A stretch of 64,000 bases of DNA, taken from Lottia gigantea (Eukaryota; Mollusca; Gastropoda; Lottiidae). A program made the position numbers and the translations under genes. Below the pieces are notes generated by a model. It did no database searches, was not told where the DNA came from, and saw only the letters and a program-made list of their open reading frames with translations. The stretch covers positions 309,012 through 373,011 of the forward strand of contig NW_008710508.1 in the NCBI RefSeq assembly GCF_000327385.1, in the 5' to 3' direction. Below, piece after piece: positions 12,059 through 26,280 of the stretch. The stretch's first letter is position 1, and the number at the start of each line of letters is the position of its first letter.

Positions 12059-15000
12059 CATGGAAGCAATAGGGCAATGTTTCATCCTTTGAGGTACACC
12101 ACCTTTAAAATTTCCTTGGGCTACCAATAGAGTGAAATATCAATGATTACAATTCTTTTTACACACCGTACTAATACATAATTCTTCTTTTTCTTCCAAT
12201 TCACATACGTTTCTAAGACATGTAGAGGAAATAACGTGCTTTATTGAATGACAAGTAAGCTACTTGATAGAGAAAGTTTAATAAGTTACTGCTAGTTTCA
12301 ATATTTTCCTATCACATTACGGCTTGTTAGAAAGTGGCGAGTTTGTGTATTTGGTAGACAGCCCGAGGAAGGATTGTTTGATTTGATGCTATGATTGGTA
12401 GTAAGATATGAAGTCTATGTATGAAGGTATTATAATCAGACCAATGTTCATGCCGGTGTCAATATGGTCTAATATTTACCAAGTGCTTCATATAATCTAC
12501 AGCAAATACAACCCATCTACTTCTACAACTCAGCTCAACAAAATCTTGTCAACTGCAGCATAGAAATTTGATCAATTCAGATCTAGAGACTCTTCATGGA
12601 TCTTCGATTTTTGAAGAAAACGGCGTCATTTGTTTATACAAGTCAATAGAGAGTGAAGATAGAATAAAAATGTGAAAAGTCGTGAATCAAGATGTTTTGA
12701 TACTGAAATCTCATTACTTACTCAATTCTAGCAAGTAAGTTAACTTTTCTGTCATAAAACTCTCAACCTTTTGCAAGTTTTCAAATTCAAATGTAATTAA
12801 AATTATGTGATCCGGATCGATATTTCTATAATTAAACTCATCATTATTACTTTGTACATGTATTCATTGTTAATTCTAATTAATCATTGATCATATTATA
12901 TGTCTATATTATGGAGATAAGATTGTACGAACCTAAATGCCATGACATGGCAGTTGACACCAACCGGCAACATGAATTATTTCTGCAATATTGTCACCCA
13001 GTCTATATTTTCTTACCACCGTTGGGCGGCATCAACAAGGGGTCAATTTTATCGTTTGAATGGGCTGCATTTGTCATATTGACATTTAAACCATTTCGAC
13101 TTCCTTTCTGACGTCTGTGACGTATTTAAAACAAATGATACTCCATATAATCTGATACTCTTAGGAAAATATCTCTTTTTAATATCCTTAGACTCATTTA
13201 TTCGATTTGGGTTTCTTATATAATGAAATTTAAATTAAAATATAGTCAGCTATATAGAAACTATGGTTCATTTGACAAGAAAGCCTCATTAAAATTGAAG
13301 TGATTACATCTGAAAATAGTTACCAACACATGTATAAAGGTGTAGAACGTAGCTAGATAATACTTCGTTAATAGACTAGCTTTTGAAAGGGTCACACTAT
13401 CGTGCGATCATCAAGCGCAGCCGGTGGTTGAATTTTTCTGCAATCCTGCTAGGATCGATTCAGACTAATAAAATTTCTAAGCACGATCCGTTGCGCTGTT
13501 ACGATGCAGTACGATGATCCCGAATAACAATTGATCGTGTTGATCTATTTGAACCGCTCTAACTTTTTTTAAACTGAAGTTCAATGTTCGCCAACAGTTT
13601 ATCCGCGTTGTTTATGAAATTAGATTGATTTTGAAATCAGAATATTGTTGGAAATTTGCATTACTTTACATAGTTACATTCCTCGTCAATTTGTTATAAG
13701 ATGAAGGGGATAATTTGAAGAACTGAAAGGAAATGCGATCAAAAGATTGAGATTTGCTGATCAGCTGATGTATGTCTGTATTTCTCTAGGCTACCAGCAG
13801 CAATGTCGATTAATATAGATCGTCTTCAATCAATTTGTAAGAACTGATTTCTAAGAAAGTTTTTCATGTTTGCTTTTACTATTTTCTATCAATAAAAGGC
13901 TTTATCTATAGTTTTCTCACATATAAAACTGTTTAGATCCATTGTCAGAACGAACAAGTGGAAATAGATTTGTGACTAGAAGCCCTCTTGAACCATTGTT
14001 ATCGTTAAAAATTATTATGTCGGAAAGTAAATAAATAAGTAAATATCGAAACAAGCAAATTGAGTTAAAACCAATTCACTTTCTAAGATATACCATTTTC
14101 GCATCTCTGAGGTGTCGTTTCCTTTTCGCTCGCAAACATAATGTAAAAGCATACGATTTGATCATCCATCATAATCATTAATACGACATTGTTGCCAGCA
14201 GAAATACCCTTACATTTTACTTTTTCTATATGAGATTTTATAACAGTAGTTGTTAGATTGCAGATGGGGACCGAAAATGCTTCAAATGGATTATTTACCT
14301 ACCAACATTTATCCTCAAAATATTGTGAAGACTATTTCCGGTGAACTTATACAATTTCCGGTTAGTGGATAGTAGTAATCTAAGTAATGTGTTTTACTAT
14401 TTGTTAGTATAAAATACAATCAACCCGGCATCTCGGTGAACAGAGGTCATTATTATTTCAATCTGAAAGTCTTTTTAACGAGGCTATCGATAAAAACAAT
14501 GATTGATAGAGTTCAAAATTGTTTTATTTAGATGACCTCGAAATCACCTGATGAACATGCATATTCGTTTTTGTTCATTTTCTAATAATAGGTTCACATT
14601 TCACACTATTAATGCCTTCTGTTCTGTTTGAAATCAGATCGCACAACGATACCAAAGCTAAAAGAAGAAGGGACTGGAATATCATCGACAAAGAATATAT
14701 AAATACCCTAACCCTGTAGACCGGATCCGGCTTTTCCAAACTTATTCAGAGACTCCCACTAGTAAGGCTCATTTTACCTCGACTTTACTGATAAGGAAAC
14801 TCGTTTCTATTGTGAAGGCTATGCTCTGGAACATTCTTGTGGGTGGGACGAAAATATCACGTGATCGTTTCTTAACATTTTGTAATTTGCATTTTCGTCA
14901 TATGAACCATGTTGCCATGTGGTTTCTTTTTCAGTCATCAACTTGTTTGGAAAATTGTTTAATAACCTAATGTTATATTTGTCCGGTTCTGATACCGCGT

Positions 15001-15285
15001 TGTTCTCTCAAGGAACTATTAAATAACTAGGACAGTAGTGTTGTTGACAACAGAGTTGTTGTTTTCTATCTTAAAATCCAACAGGGATTTCCTCTAATTG
15101 CGATGATCGGTTTTAATGATTAGTTTAGATGGATAGGGAATAATTGTCAAATAAGTTCAGACATAATCCATCATAATTAGTTCTCTTGACAGTTTCAAAA
15201 TTCATTTCAACTATTGCAGATATATTCTACGAGCAATTGAAAGATACATTAACACTGGCCTTTTGCATGGATGAAACCAAGTGAC
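12059..15285. other. Stretch without recognisable gene
   Basis: A slightly GC-richer patch at 13390-13530 (several CGATC and GATCG motifs) may be an old repeat. Nothing coding seen. Confidence 0.45.
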
Positions 15286-16885
15286 GAATCAGTAACAAAC
15301 TATGTGATAGTAGTAGGTCGCATCATTAGTAACAAACTATGTGATAGTAGTAGGTCGAATCAGTAACAAACTATGTTATAGTAGTAGGTCGAATCAGTAA
15401 CAAACTATGTGATAGTAGTAGGTCGAATCAGTAACAAACTATGTGATAGTAGTAGGTCGAATCAGTAACACACTATGTTATAGTAGTAGGTCAAATCAGT
15501 AACAAACTATGTTATAGTAGTAGGTCGAATCAGTAACAAACTATGTGATAGTAGTAGGTCGAATCAGTAACAAACTATGTTATAGTAGTAGGTCGAATCA
15601 GTAACAAACTATGTGATAGTAGCAGGTCGAATCAGTAACAAACTATGTGATAGTAGTAGGTCGAATCAGTAACACACTATGTTATAGTAGTAGGTCAAAT
15701 CAGTAACAAACTATGTTATAGTAGTAGGTCAAATCAGTAACAAACTATGTTATAGTAGTAGGTCAAATCAGTAACAAACTATGTTATAGTAGTAGGTCGA
15801 ATCAGTAACAAACTATGTGATAGTAGTAGGTCGAATCAGTAACAAACTATGTGATAGTAGTAGGTCGAATCAGTAACACACTATGTGATAGTAGTAGGTC
15901 GAATCAGTAACACACTATGTTATAGTAGTAGGTCGAATCAGTAACAAACTATGTGATAGTAGTAGGTCGAATCAGTAACAAACTATGTGAGAGTAGTAGG
16001 CCGAATCAGTAACAAACTATGTGATAGTAGTAGGCCGAATCAGTAACAAACTATGTGATAGTAGTAGGCTGAATCAGTAACAAACTATGTGATAGTAGTA
16101 GGTCGAATCAGTAACAAACTATGTGATAGTAGTAGGTCGAATCAGTAACAAACTATGTGATAGTAGTAGGTCGAATTAGTAACAAACTATGTGATAGTAG
16201 TAGGTCGAATCAGTAACAAACTATGTGATAGTAGTAGGTCGAATCAGTAACAAACTATGTGATAGTAGTAGGCCGAATCAGTAACAAACTATGTGATAGT
16301 AGTAGGTCGAATCAGTAACAAACTATGTGATAGTAGTAGGTCGGATCAGTAACACACTATGTGATAGTAGTAGGTCGGATCAGTAACAAACTATGTGATA
16401 GCAGTAGTTCGAATAAGTAACAAACTATGTGATAGTAGTAGGTCGAATCAGTAACAAACTATGTGATAGTAGTAGGTCGAATCAGTAACACACTATGTGA
16501 TAGTAGTAGGTCGAATTAGTAACAAACTATGTGATAGTAGTAGGTCGAATCAGTAACAAACTATGTGATAGTAGTAGGTCGAATCAGTAACAAACTATGT
16601 TATAGTAGTAGGTCAAATCAGTAACACACTATGTGATAGTAGTAGGTCGAATCAGTAACAAACTATGTTATAGTAGTAGGTCAAATCAGTAACACACTAT
16701 GTGATAGTAGTAGGTCGAATTAGTAACAAACTATGTGATAGTAGTAGGTCGAATCAGTAACACACTATGTGATAGTAGTAGGTCGCATCAGTAACAAACT
16801 ATGTTATAGTAGTAGGTCGAATCAGTAACAAACTATGTTATAGTAGTAGGTCAAATCAGTAACAAATTATGTTATAGTAGAAGTC
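15286..16885 (+). repeat. 34-bp minisatellite, 47 units
   Basis: The unit starts GAATCAGTAACAAACTATG and ends TGATAGTAGTAGGTC. All units are 34 bp except unit 2 (37 bp) and the last (33 bp). Three sites vary: first base G/A, AACAAACT/AACACACT, and TGTGATA/TGTTATA. Variants are ordered: units 2-7 (15320-15526) and 8-13 (15527-15730) show the same six-unit pattern, so a 204-bp block was itself duplicated. No stop-free frame runs across it, so it is non-coding. Confidence 0.98.
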
Positions 16886-18274
16886 GGTAAATGTTTTCTT
16901 TGTTATGGAAATAAGTTTGAATCGAGCCATGCTTTTGCAGTAGAAAATTGAATTTCTGGAACATGAAAGTATAAAAAGGTTCTTCCAAGAACTTTAAGGA
17001 CTTTTTCTGTTGCATATAATATAACAATATATCTATCCACACTAATTTGTCAAGCATTTACCAATATCGGAACCCATAAGTCAAGTGGCTTACAACATTA
17101 TTGAGGTAGACATGAAACTCTAAAAACCGAAAAATAAATGTAAATAAATTTGTATTTATCAATGGTTTTAAAGGCTCAATTAGTAATAATATTGAAATCA
17201 CTTGATAATACGTTATGTATTCAATAAGTCGTCCATAACTCTTTTATACCTTTGTATGTCGTCTTAGTTAGGTTGTCGATTCGCATGATGCCATGGTTCT
17301 GACTGCTTTAATATTTAGATTTCGATAACAACTGTGGCAGATTGATTTATGTTTGGGAAACGACTGTGTGTACAGGCTTGGTCCAGTGCGTCATTGTTAT
17401 CAATCCATTTCGTGGTTAACTTCATTCCAAGTGACCATTTATATTCAAGTCAGTCTACTGAATGAATTGTTACATTGGAATTGTTTTAGAGATAAAATAC
17501 TAATGTAGCTCTAACAGTTTTAATTACTATCCATTGTTAAAAGAAATTGTTATGGTGTCTGTAGTCAATGAGACATTTAGTTGTAGTATCATCAAGATGA
17601 TTTCATGTTTGATAAATGTATTTCTTCTAAAAAATGTTAATTTTCTAACTAATGTTGCGTCGCAATCAGTTGTTCTAAATTTTATATATTATTTTCCTCA
17701 AACATGTAACATTTCTTTGGCATTGGATCAGTTTATGTCAAATCCGAAATAATCGTTTCTTCCGATATTTTAGATGTTGGTCTATCTTTCACGACCTGTT
17801 GCTTCTCCTCTAAAAGACACAATGTATTACTAGAAATGAGGTAAATGTGCAAGCCTCAAGTTACTCTGCTTCCACAATATGCCACAAGTTGTTTATTGTG
17901 AAATATCCTTTGGATAAACATATCACTAACATGAAATCAGAACAAAGGATCTAGACCAAATATATTTTTTAAAATTCGGTCAGATTGATGAGCAGAAAAA
18001 AACGGTCAATAATAACGTTGGCCGACAAATACATCTCAGGGCACATGTACCAACGGAAGTTCTCCTTTGAATTGTGCATTGTAACCATATACTGGCTGGA
18101 TACTTTAATGACGTGTATTAACCATATGGAGCAATCGTCAACAACACACAAAATCATTAACCCATGTTAACGTCGATTAACACCCCGGAAAGAGACCTTC
18201 GAAATAACAGACATATACGATTCTTAACAATTCTTCCGGAAGTCGTGTATATTAGATAGGAATAAACAGTGACA

Positions 18275-18433
18275 CAGTGGCGGCGCCAAAGGTGAGCCAA
18301 ATAAAAAATATTATTTAATATGCATTATTTCATTGTAAAAAATGCAATATTGTCAAAAAGGCACCCCTTAGAATGGTATCGAAAAAAAATTGGGTGGTAG
18401 CCCCGCCAATCCAAAGTTCTGCAGCCGCTACTA
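18275..18433. mobile_element. Possible hAT-like MITE
   Basis: Left end CAGTGGCGGCGCC; right end GCAGCCGCTACTA, whose reverse complement is TAGTAGCGGCTGC. The CAGTGGCGG start resembles hAT-type ends in many invertebrates. About 160 bp, non-coding. I could not find an 8-bp target duplication, so the call is weak. Confidence 0.35.
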
Positions 18434-21400
18434 TTAAAAGTACATTAGTTACACGTAAACCCTTTTTCAGATGATTCATGACGATAACCGAGAAAGTGAA
18501 TGATTAATTGATAAAAAAAATATTCATCATAAGGTTGTACAAAATAAGCAAATGAGGTTTTCATAATGAAATTAGAGTTTTTGCTTTAAAAGAGTCATTT
18601 TAAGTGATTGATCAGCAACAATTTAAGTTGAATTTAACATGCTATATGGACATAAACTGTATGACATATGTAATGAAAGTTGGTATAAAAAGAGAAGGTT
18701 TCATCTAGAACTGAATATGTTTGCAATTAATGGAGGATTAATTGATTTTGTTACTTATCTGTCTATTAGTATCTCGCTTATTTTTTTCGTTGGACTTTTT
18801 TTACATATTCCACATTCTAGGCTTTAAGTTTATTTTTGTAATAGTTGCTTTCCTTGTTCGCCAAAACTGTTGGTTGTACTCAATAAAAAAATAACTATGT
18901 TCTGATATAGTTGATTTCGGTTATCAAAATTCTACAAATTTACAATTTCAAGCCAGTCAGATGTGCCAGTCAAGCAACAAATACCTGCTTCAAGCATGTC
19001 CAGAGAATGAGTGTGTGTATAAAAATTGCTAACACCGACTACTTCGTGAACGTTACTTATTATAATATGTAGTGTTATAGCATGTATACCATTGTTCCAT
19101 GCAGCAAGTTAATTTTAGGTCAGCATTTGTTTTATGTCGTTGAACTTGTTTGCATTTACAAATCAAACACAGATACCTATAATTAAATGGATATAAATAT
19201 AGAATGTCAATAGAATAAATAGATAATTAATATGAAAAATAAATACTCATTAGGTTGTCTACCATTTCTTTCTATTTATCTTACATCTTTCAGAAAATAC
19301 AGCTTCAGTCCAATCCAGTGCTGCGAATAAATGTTTTCGAATAATTGTGTATATTATAAAGCCTACCTTAGGACGGTCTGTAATTGTTTTCTACTGCTTG
19401 AGGCATACTTGATGATATGATAATCTTATTACTTAGCATGTCAAAATGTTTCCATCCTTGATGTCAATAGCATACTTCTTGTTTATTTCGATTTAATGTC
19501 TAGAATGACCTCGAGGGTTTGTTTGTCGTTCCTTATTTATCGGTTTTTACAATGTAACAGAAGACAACAATTAAGACATTATGACATTGCTTGTTTTAGG
19601 TGAATAATTTATGACACAAATGCATATAGCCTAAGACTAATTCCTACGTAACACTTAAAAAATGCTATGATTTTGAACTGATCACATTGTTTGGACGGGG
19701 CTTCAAATGTTTTACAACATTCGTTTTTTCTTTAAGTGAAATGGACATTGTCGAGAAAAAAAGACAATTGCAGAAGTTATTTTTAAATTAACAGCAACCA
19801 TATAAACTACATCAAGTATTACTAATAAATTTCACTGCTGTCAATATCATTACTACCAGGAAATTTTCTGACAAATACCATTTTTGGAATATCCTGATTT
19901 GACCTTACCACCATCATCGATGTGAAAATAATGTATCCATCCTAGTAATTTAGGTGGTACTATAATAATTGGTATTGTAATAAATATTTAATGATAACGG
20001 TAATTTAAGTCAGCATAATTATAACAATCATAATGTAACACCTATAATTACTCTACTTTTAAGGTAATTAACTTCTGATTTCCTCCAATTGAAATATTCT
20101 GTAGCTAATATTGAGGACATTTCATGTAACTTAATAAGGTACTGAGTTGTAAACTATTTTTGTTTTCTAATTATTTTAAAGGATTACTTTGCGAAAGCAT
20201 TATGTTTCAAGAGACGCTCTGGAAAGTTAAGTTTGCATTTTTAATTTGTTAAATTGCTTTGAGCAATATTGTGTATGTTATAACAATTTTAAGAGTTACT
20301 AAAGGAAATTGAAACAGGTGGAATAATTTCTTCAGACAAATTAAACTTTTGTCTACATATGAACATCTTCGTGCAATAACAGATTAGGGAAAAACAGAAT
20401 GTTTTCAGCATTTTTATCACTTGGGTCAAGTAGGGTTTCATTCTGTCCAAATCGACCTATTCTAATACATATTAAATCCACATCGTGTTTTAAAATTGAA
20501 TTTTCTTAACTGTACCGATGAAAAGGAGTTTACAAGTTGAAATACAGAAAGTGTTCAAGTATATTAGATCTGACGACTATTGCTTGAAGGTTGAATCTAA
20601 TCATTTCTCAAACTACAGGCTGGGTATATCTGATTGAATTTACAAGTTAATGAGATATCTAGATTTATATTCGAAATTCTATTTATTAGGAGTCATTTGC
20701 TGGTGAACTCCCAGGTCAATTATTACAAACGACATTGGACCGTGGTCAACTCTAACCTCAAATTAATATGCTGATTATTATACTGATAAAATAATGATAT
20801 TAGGTTGTTAGTCACCAAATGTATTTATATTTATTACTACCATAATATAATCACCGTTAATAATAATTCATTTATTTCTATTTTATAATTCTTGTTTATG
20901 TTCTGTATTTATGTATACTTAAACCCAGACTTCAAAGACATTCATACAATTCCATCTAAATTACGTTTTTAAAAATTTATCAATGTATCTGACATTCTGA
21001 TTAGAATTAAATTTAAAATTGTCTTGTAGCTCTGAACCAATTTAAGTTTTCATTCGGGAGGTATGGTGTAGAAATTGTAATTACATCAGAGACATAAATA
21101 TATTTGGTTGTGGCCTGTAGGGGACAGTAACATTTATTGAAAATCCTGCCATAGTTTACCCAGGGAATATTCTGTTCATTTGATATAAATTTTTCCTAGA
21201 CAGTTAATTAGAAAGAAATATAATAAGAAGACTTGGATTGATACAGTTTCTCTCGGCCTTTAGGTAAATTAAGCCTTCGATAGATTAAAGGGTTCTCAAA
21301 GAGATTTTGAATTACTTGGCTTGACGTTTAATATTTTTTCAGATTTTCGTGTTATCACTTAACTTTCTCAAACATAGGAATCGCATTACTTAAATACTTG

Positions 21401-21699
21401 CTGTATGAATATGCCATCGTGTCGAATGGCGATATCGGCAATTAGAATAGAAAAGGGATGTAGAATTGGCGGAGCCCAGCTTAGTTGCACTTAAAAATCT
21501 AATTTATTTTAGTTTCCCTGCCTGTACGAACTGATGGCATGACCCCACAACGGAACTGGTAATGCAACTAGTATTAAAGCATAAGTGTCAGAATTATCCC
21601 CAGAAGGTTCATGAGTTAGGGACTATATCCATGTCGCATTATTACGATCAATTGGCAAATAATTGTGAATTGCCGGAGGTAGAAAGCCTCGCCCAAGAA

Positions 21700-21930
21700 A
21701 CTCTGGATTCAAAAATGCCGTAGTTAATTCGTAAACAAATTCGTAATGCATTCATCGGTATCGTAACTGAATCGTAATAAATTTGCTAGTCATTCATAAC
21801 TCATTTGTGGAATCCAATAATACAGCTGTTCGACATATTCGTAGCTGATTCGTAATCGATTCGAACTTCGAGCAGTATTCATAATAGCTTTTTGAAAATC
21901 GTAGTGAAATGACAATATTCATGCGAACCC
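21700..21930. repeat. TTCGTAA-motif-rich patch
   Basis: ATTCGTAA or close variants (TTCGTAAAC, TTCGTAATG, ATCGTAACTG, ATCGTAATAA, TTCGTAGC, TTCGTAATCG) occur at irregular spacing for over 200 bp. Too irregular to be a simple tandem array; likely a decayed mobile element or satellite. Family unknown. Confidence 0.45.
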
Positions 21931-24129
21931 AGTCGAATTATACGAATTCCACGGTTCCTCACTTATCTTAAAATTCACAAATATCGGCGATTCGTGGGAA
22001 TCATGCTTCATGTGGAATAGTAGCATAAGAAACCACGAGTTATAATTTATTCACTTCCTACACCTATTACATGATTACAGAAGGCATGTATAATCGTTCA
22101 GATCAAGTAAACATATAGAAGTATGAATAATATGGCCGGAACACGTTACACGCAAGCAACCATCAAGTTAGTAAGGCAATATTCTACACCGGAAATGATA
22201 TTTGGATTAGAATGAAATAAATCCATCAATACATTATGCTTGATTTAATTTTCTATGGTAATATAAAGTAAATGTGAATGATGAATTAAAGAAATAGAGT
22301 GGTGGTTTAGAGTCAAAGTTAAAGTAAATGTTAGTCAGACTGTTTGATACTGGATCCTGGAAATTTGTGAGACCAACATAAAAGTGGCAGAAATCTCCAT
22401 TAAAAGTATGGAGAAAACATGACGCCGACTTCAACTGGGTTACTTTTGCTTCGAAAATATCCTTTAAATACACATTAAATGTTTTGTAGAATAATTAGTT
22501 GGCTGTGCTTACTCGTGGCTTTCGGACTTAAATGCTAGCTAACTATTTAAGCGAAATGTATCCTTAAAGTCTTTGTAATTAGTACTTGTCGAGGACGAGA
22601 TCTAGATGAATTTTTAGACCAGACATCCATAATTATTATAAAGTATTACAACGGCCTTTTAAATAAAAAAATAACATCAGCTGGGTTATGGATTTTAAAT
22701 TTTTTTTTTTTTTTTTGCCATTTATAGGCAATAAAATTATTAAATTTTACTTCAACATACAATATAATAAACTAGATATGAAATCTGAAAAAGATTTAAA
22801 GAACTTCTTGCTGGATATAACAAAGTAACTCGCTATGGTAATAATAACCTCGGGACATTTTAATTATTGATTTGGTTATCAATATTGATATAATCTATAC
22901 TTTTCATTGATATGCATAATAATTTACATATAAACAGCACCCACTGTTATTTCTGATCTCTTGTGCTAACTTCCGCAGCCTGATAGGTGGCAAAGTAAAC
23001 ACTTCTAGACTGGTCTTGAATAAAAGCAGAATTGATTTGTCTGATTCAGTTAAGATGTTCAACGATAAAACTGTCCTTGACTACTGGAGATTTCTCGTCT
23101 TCAACAATAACTCATCAGATTTTTGGTCTGTATAATGTTTGAAAAGTAAAATGGGGTATTCATCTACAGCATTAACATTCCTACAGAATTATATAAACGC
23201 ATTTCAAGCTTATTCTTTCTGAAATCAATAAGGTATGTCGATCGACTTCTGACATAAACTTTTATGTTGATTGAACCCTGTATTCTGAACATTTTACAGT
23301 CCGTATCCCATAATAATATCTCGGCGCATGAACTAAAATGAGAATTGAGGACCCTTATTATGGGTAGAATTCTGCGGGAATTATGCTTGGGATATGCTTT
23401 GATAGTTTAGATTTAATTTCTTGTGTTGAAGATAATGTGTGCCGTCAAATAATATATTAATTCACAAGCTTTTGCTCCGATTAAATATCTTTTAAAGGGA
23501 GCCGAAAACCAAACATTTGGTGAAAGCCATTACGCATGTGATAGAAAAAATCTTCTTTGATGTGACATCAACCATCATAGATCAAATTAGTTTAAGCCAA
23601 GTAACAGATAGACAGACATAATATGCATAATAGTCCATTATTCTTGAAAAATATTACGAGTTGTCCATCTTTGTTTTCAGTTTATAAAATTAAAATTACC
23701 AGTAATCACAGAACCACAGATCAAGTCATTGATCGAGAAATAATAACTTCAAGGTAATTAATCATTTGCTGTTTATTTCACTAATTAACCCAAAATAGTA
23801 CCCTTAAATAGCTGGAACCATAGTGATTGGGAAGTTAAAACATATTAAGAATATCATGTTAATGCAATTTGAATCGGATGTTATTTGATGGAAATAACAA
23901 ACTATACAAATTGCCTTAATCATAAATTATATTCCTGAAAATTGGATGTTTAAGCTGTATGTCATGACTGCTTCTACATATATAGTGTTTCATTTTACCA
24001 AAAATTGAAGACAACCATAAAATCCAAAAAGAAGTCTGACAAAAGTAGAATATAGTTAAATGAGATCAATAACGCCGATAAAGATAGTTAATTTTTACTG
24101 CCAATATAATAATAGACTTGTGTAACCAT

Positions 24130-24420
24130 ATATATAACCGAGGGAAGTCGCAGAGACTCAGTCAGTTAGACTCTTGCTCGCTAACCTGAAGGTCCATGGT
24201 TCAATCACATCATAGGTCGAGATAATACCTTTGTATTTTCAACCCGGTGTCGTATGTCAGTGATGCAGGTAAGAGGGACAAAGCGTTTAGTCGTTCTGAT
24301 GGGTCAATAAACTACAACAGGCTGTGCACATTAAAGATCCCTCGACAGTTGGAAATCGAAAAAGAGCAGGCTTCATTAACCCACATGATGCAGAAAAGTA
24401 GAACTCCATTCAATTCATGT
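24130..24420 (+). mobile_element. tRNA-derived SINE, copy 1 (with head)
   Basis: The head has a box-A-like GACTCAGTCAGTTAGAC (near 24155) and a box-B-like GGTTCAATCAC (24198-24208), the spacing of a pol III tRNA promoter. The body has GGCTGTGCACATTAAAGATC, CCTCGACAGTTGGAAATCG and AAAAAGAGCAGGC, and the tail starts GCAGAAAAGTAGAACTCC. The body and tail recur at 50676-50880 and 48572-48750 in the opposite orientation. Confidence 0.8.
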
Positions 24421-26114
24421 AACAAGTCTATTTGTTACAAGTCACATTGTTAAATGTACCACAGATCTTTATTAATAATTAGTTGGAATAGCTATTTATT
24501 TAACAATTAACTCGGTCAGGTTTGGTAGCTGTTAAACATTTTTAGTTTCCTTCTCTGATACTCACATTTTAACTACACTAGTAATATCTCAATATATGAC
24601 TGATGCACCTCTAGAGCTTAAACCATCAAAGCTAAGGATTTCCCAAAAACAATAAGTTGACAAATTCTCCCCAAACCACAATGATCCAATGGAAATTCGA
24701 AGATAAACTGTCTACATCATTGTCAAATAATGGACGGGGGGTAATTTTATTTGTGAAGTATAAACGAACTTGCACTAGAAACCACCAATTCGATCATTAG
24801 AGAAGTTTGTTTGATGTAATGTGTTGTGGTATTAGACTCAGCTTTACCAATTTTGCTAACAAGACTTTTGACTTTTCCTAAACTGTTAAGAATACTTAAA
24901 ATTATTAATAGACTGGAAATGTCGGATGCTTCACAAGTGTTAAAAACCATCCTCATCATGCTGCCTTGGAATTTCTTTATTTTTTAAACCGTATATCTAT
25001 CCTCTTTATACCAACATTCACGAAGGAAATTAAAAACTTAGTAACAATTTGAAATTCATGTTTGTCATCAGTTTTAAAACAGATTGAACATACAAATTCA
25101 GGGAAAGTAATTAAGTCATTAGTCTTCAAAAGAGCATAAACCGAATTCATGTTATTTATTTTTATATTATGGATTTTCAATGAATTTGCAGTGAATTGGT
25201 CAAAAATGCATTTTTTAAATCAATACCGAAAGGAAGTTTCAAAAATCCTGTGAAATTGGTACCATCCAAATATCTTTATCACAGATAGAAAATTACTTAC
25301 AATTAATATTAGGGGTGGATGTCAATACGAAAGTTAGTAGCAGACGAGCATATACGTTATTTTTCAAATTGATCAAAATATAGCATTTTAAAAACAAATT
25401 ATATTCAAAATTAAAGAATATTCATCAAACATAATTTCTCAATTCATTGCCACTTTTGTTGACTGTGCAGAAGTAGCTAAGTATTGATGTAGTAAAGTAC
25501 ACCTGTAAAAAAAGACATTGTTAAATTATTAAGAGGTTTATCTAGAGTGAAGTGATTGTAGTTGAATAATTTATTACATGGTAGGACATTTCATACATCC
25601 CAATACACCTATAATCAATAATAATAACCACAAGTCTTCACTTACCAGTTAACAGACGTTTATGTTATGAACTAGATAACCGAGAAAAAAAAACAAGACC
25701 ATTCCAAATGCTAGGAATTCTAAAAAAAAATTATCGTGTACACCATTATTAATCAAATATATTAATATCCCTTAAATTTTGATGGATGTTGTTCAAAAAG
25801 CCCCCCGGTGTGTTACTCGGTGTGTGGGAATACTCAGCTAAACTACAATCGAATGAAACAAAATAGAACATCTATTAGGCTCTTTTACAACATGCCTGGA
25901 TCAACGAATTTAAACGTGTGATTCCGGAAAAAAAAGCTTGGTTGAACAGAATGTACACAATTCTACGGACAGCTACTTGGGCGTTATTTTCATATTGTCT
26001 AAAGTGTGCTTCGCTTTGCTGTTATCCAAAGATTGAAAAGTGGACGCTCATATTAACAGAATAAGATGCTTAAAAGGATCTTATGGAGGTTTTCTAAATT
26101 TGTTAAGTGTATCG

Positions 26115-26280
26115 GGAACAATTTGTACCGTTCGGATTTTCGGTCAGTCTGTGATTCTTGCAAATTAGTGACGTCATCAATCACTTAGATTTAGCGGAAT
26201 TGCGGGAACCACATACGTTTGATTAAAAATTGGAACGGTGCAAATTGATTAAATTGGAATGGTACAAATTGATGCTTTTA
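26115..26280. repeat. Short inverted and direct repeat cluster
   Basis: AATTGGAACGGTGCAAATTG and AATTGGAATGGTACAAATTG stand side by side (24-bp period), and CAATTTGTACCGTTCGG at about 26118 is their inverse. The arrangement suggests the ends of a small foldback element. Confidence 0.45.

Larger units (their letters stand above)
16886..24129. other. Long stretch without recognisable gene
   Basis: Contains a possible MITE (18275-18433), a TTCGTAA-rich patch (21700-21930) and a T18-type run near 22700. Open frames are all short and lack motifs or convincing splice context. Confidence 0.5.

Noticed and set aside
15286-16885. CRISPR-like array
   Set aside because: Units are directly adjacent 34-mers without spacers; it is a minisatellite in animal DNA.
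24155-24210. Functional tRNA gene
   Set aside because: Box-A and box-B-like motifs are present but the fold is degenerate and it continues into a SINE body.
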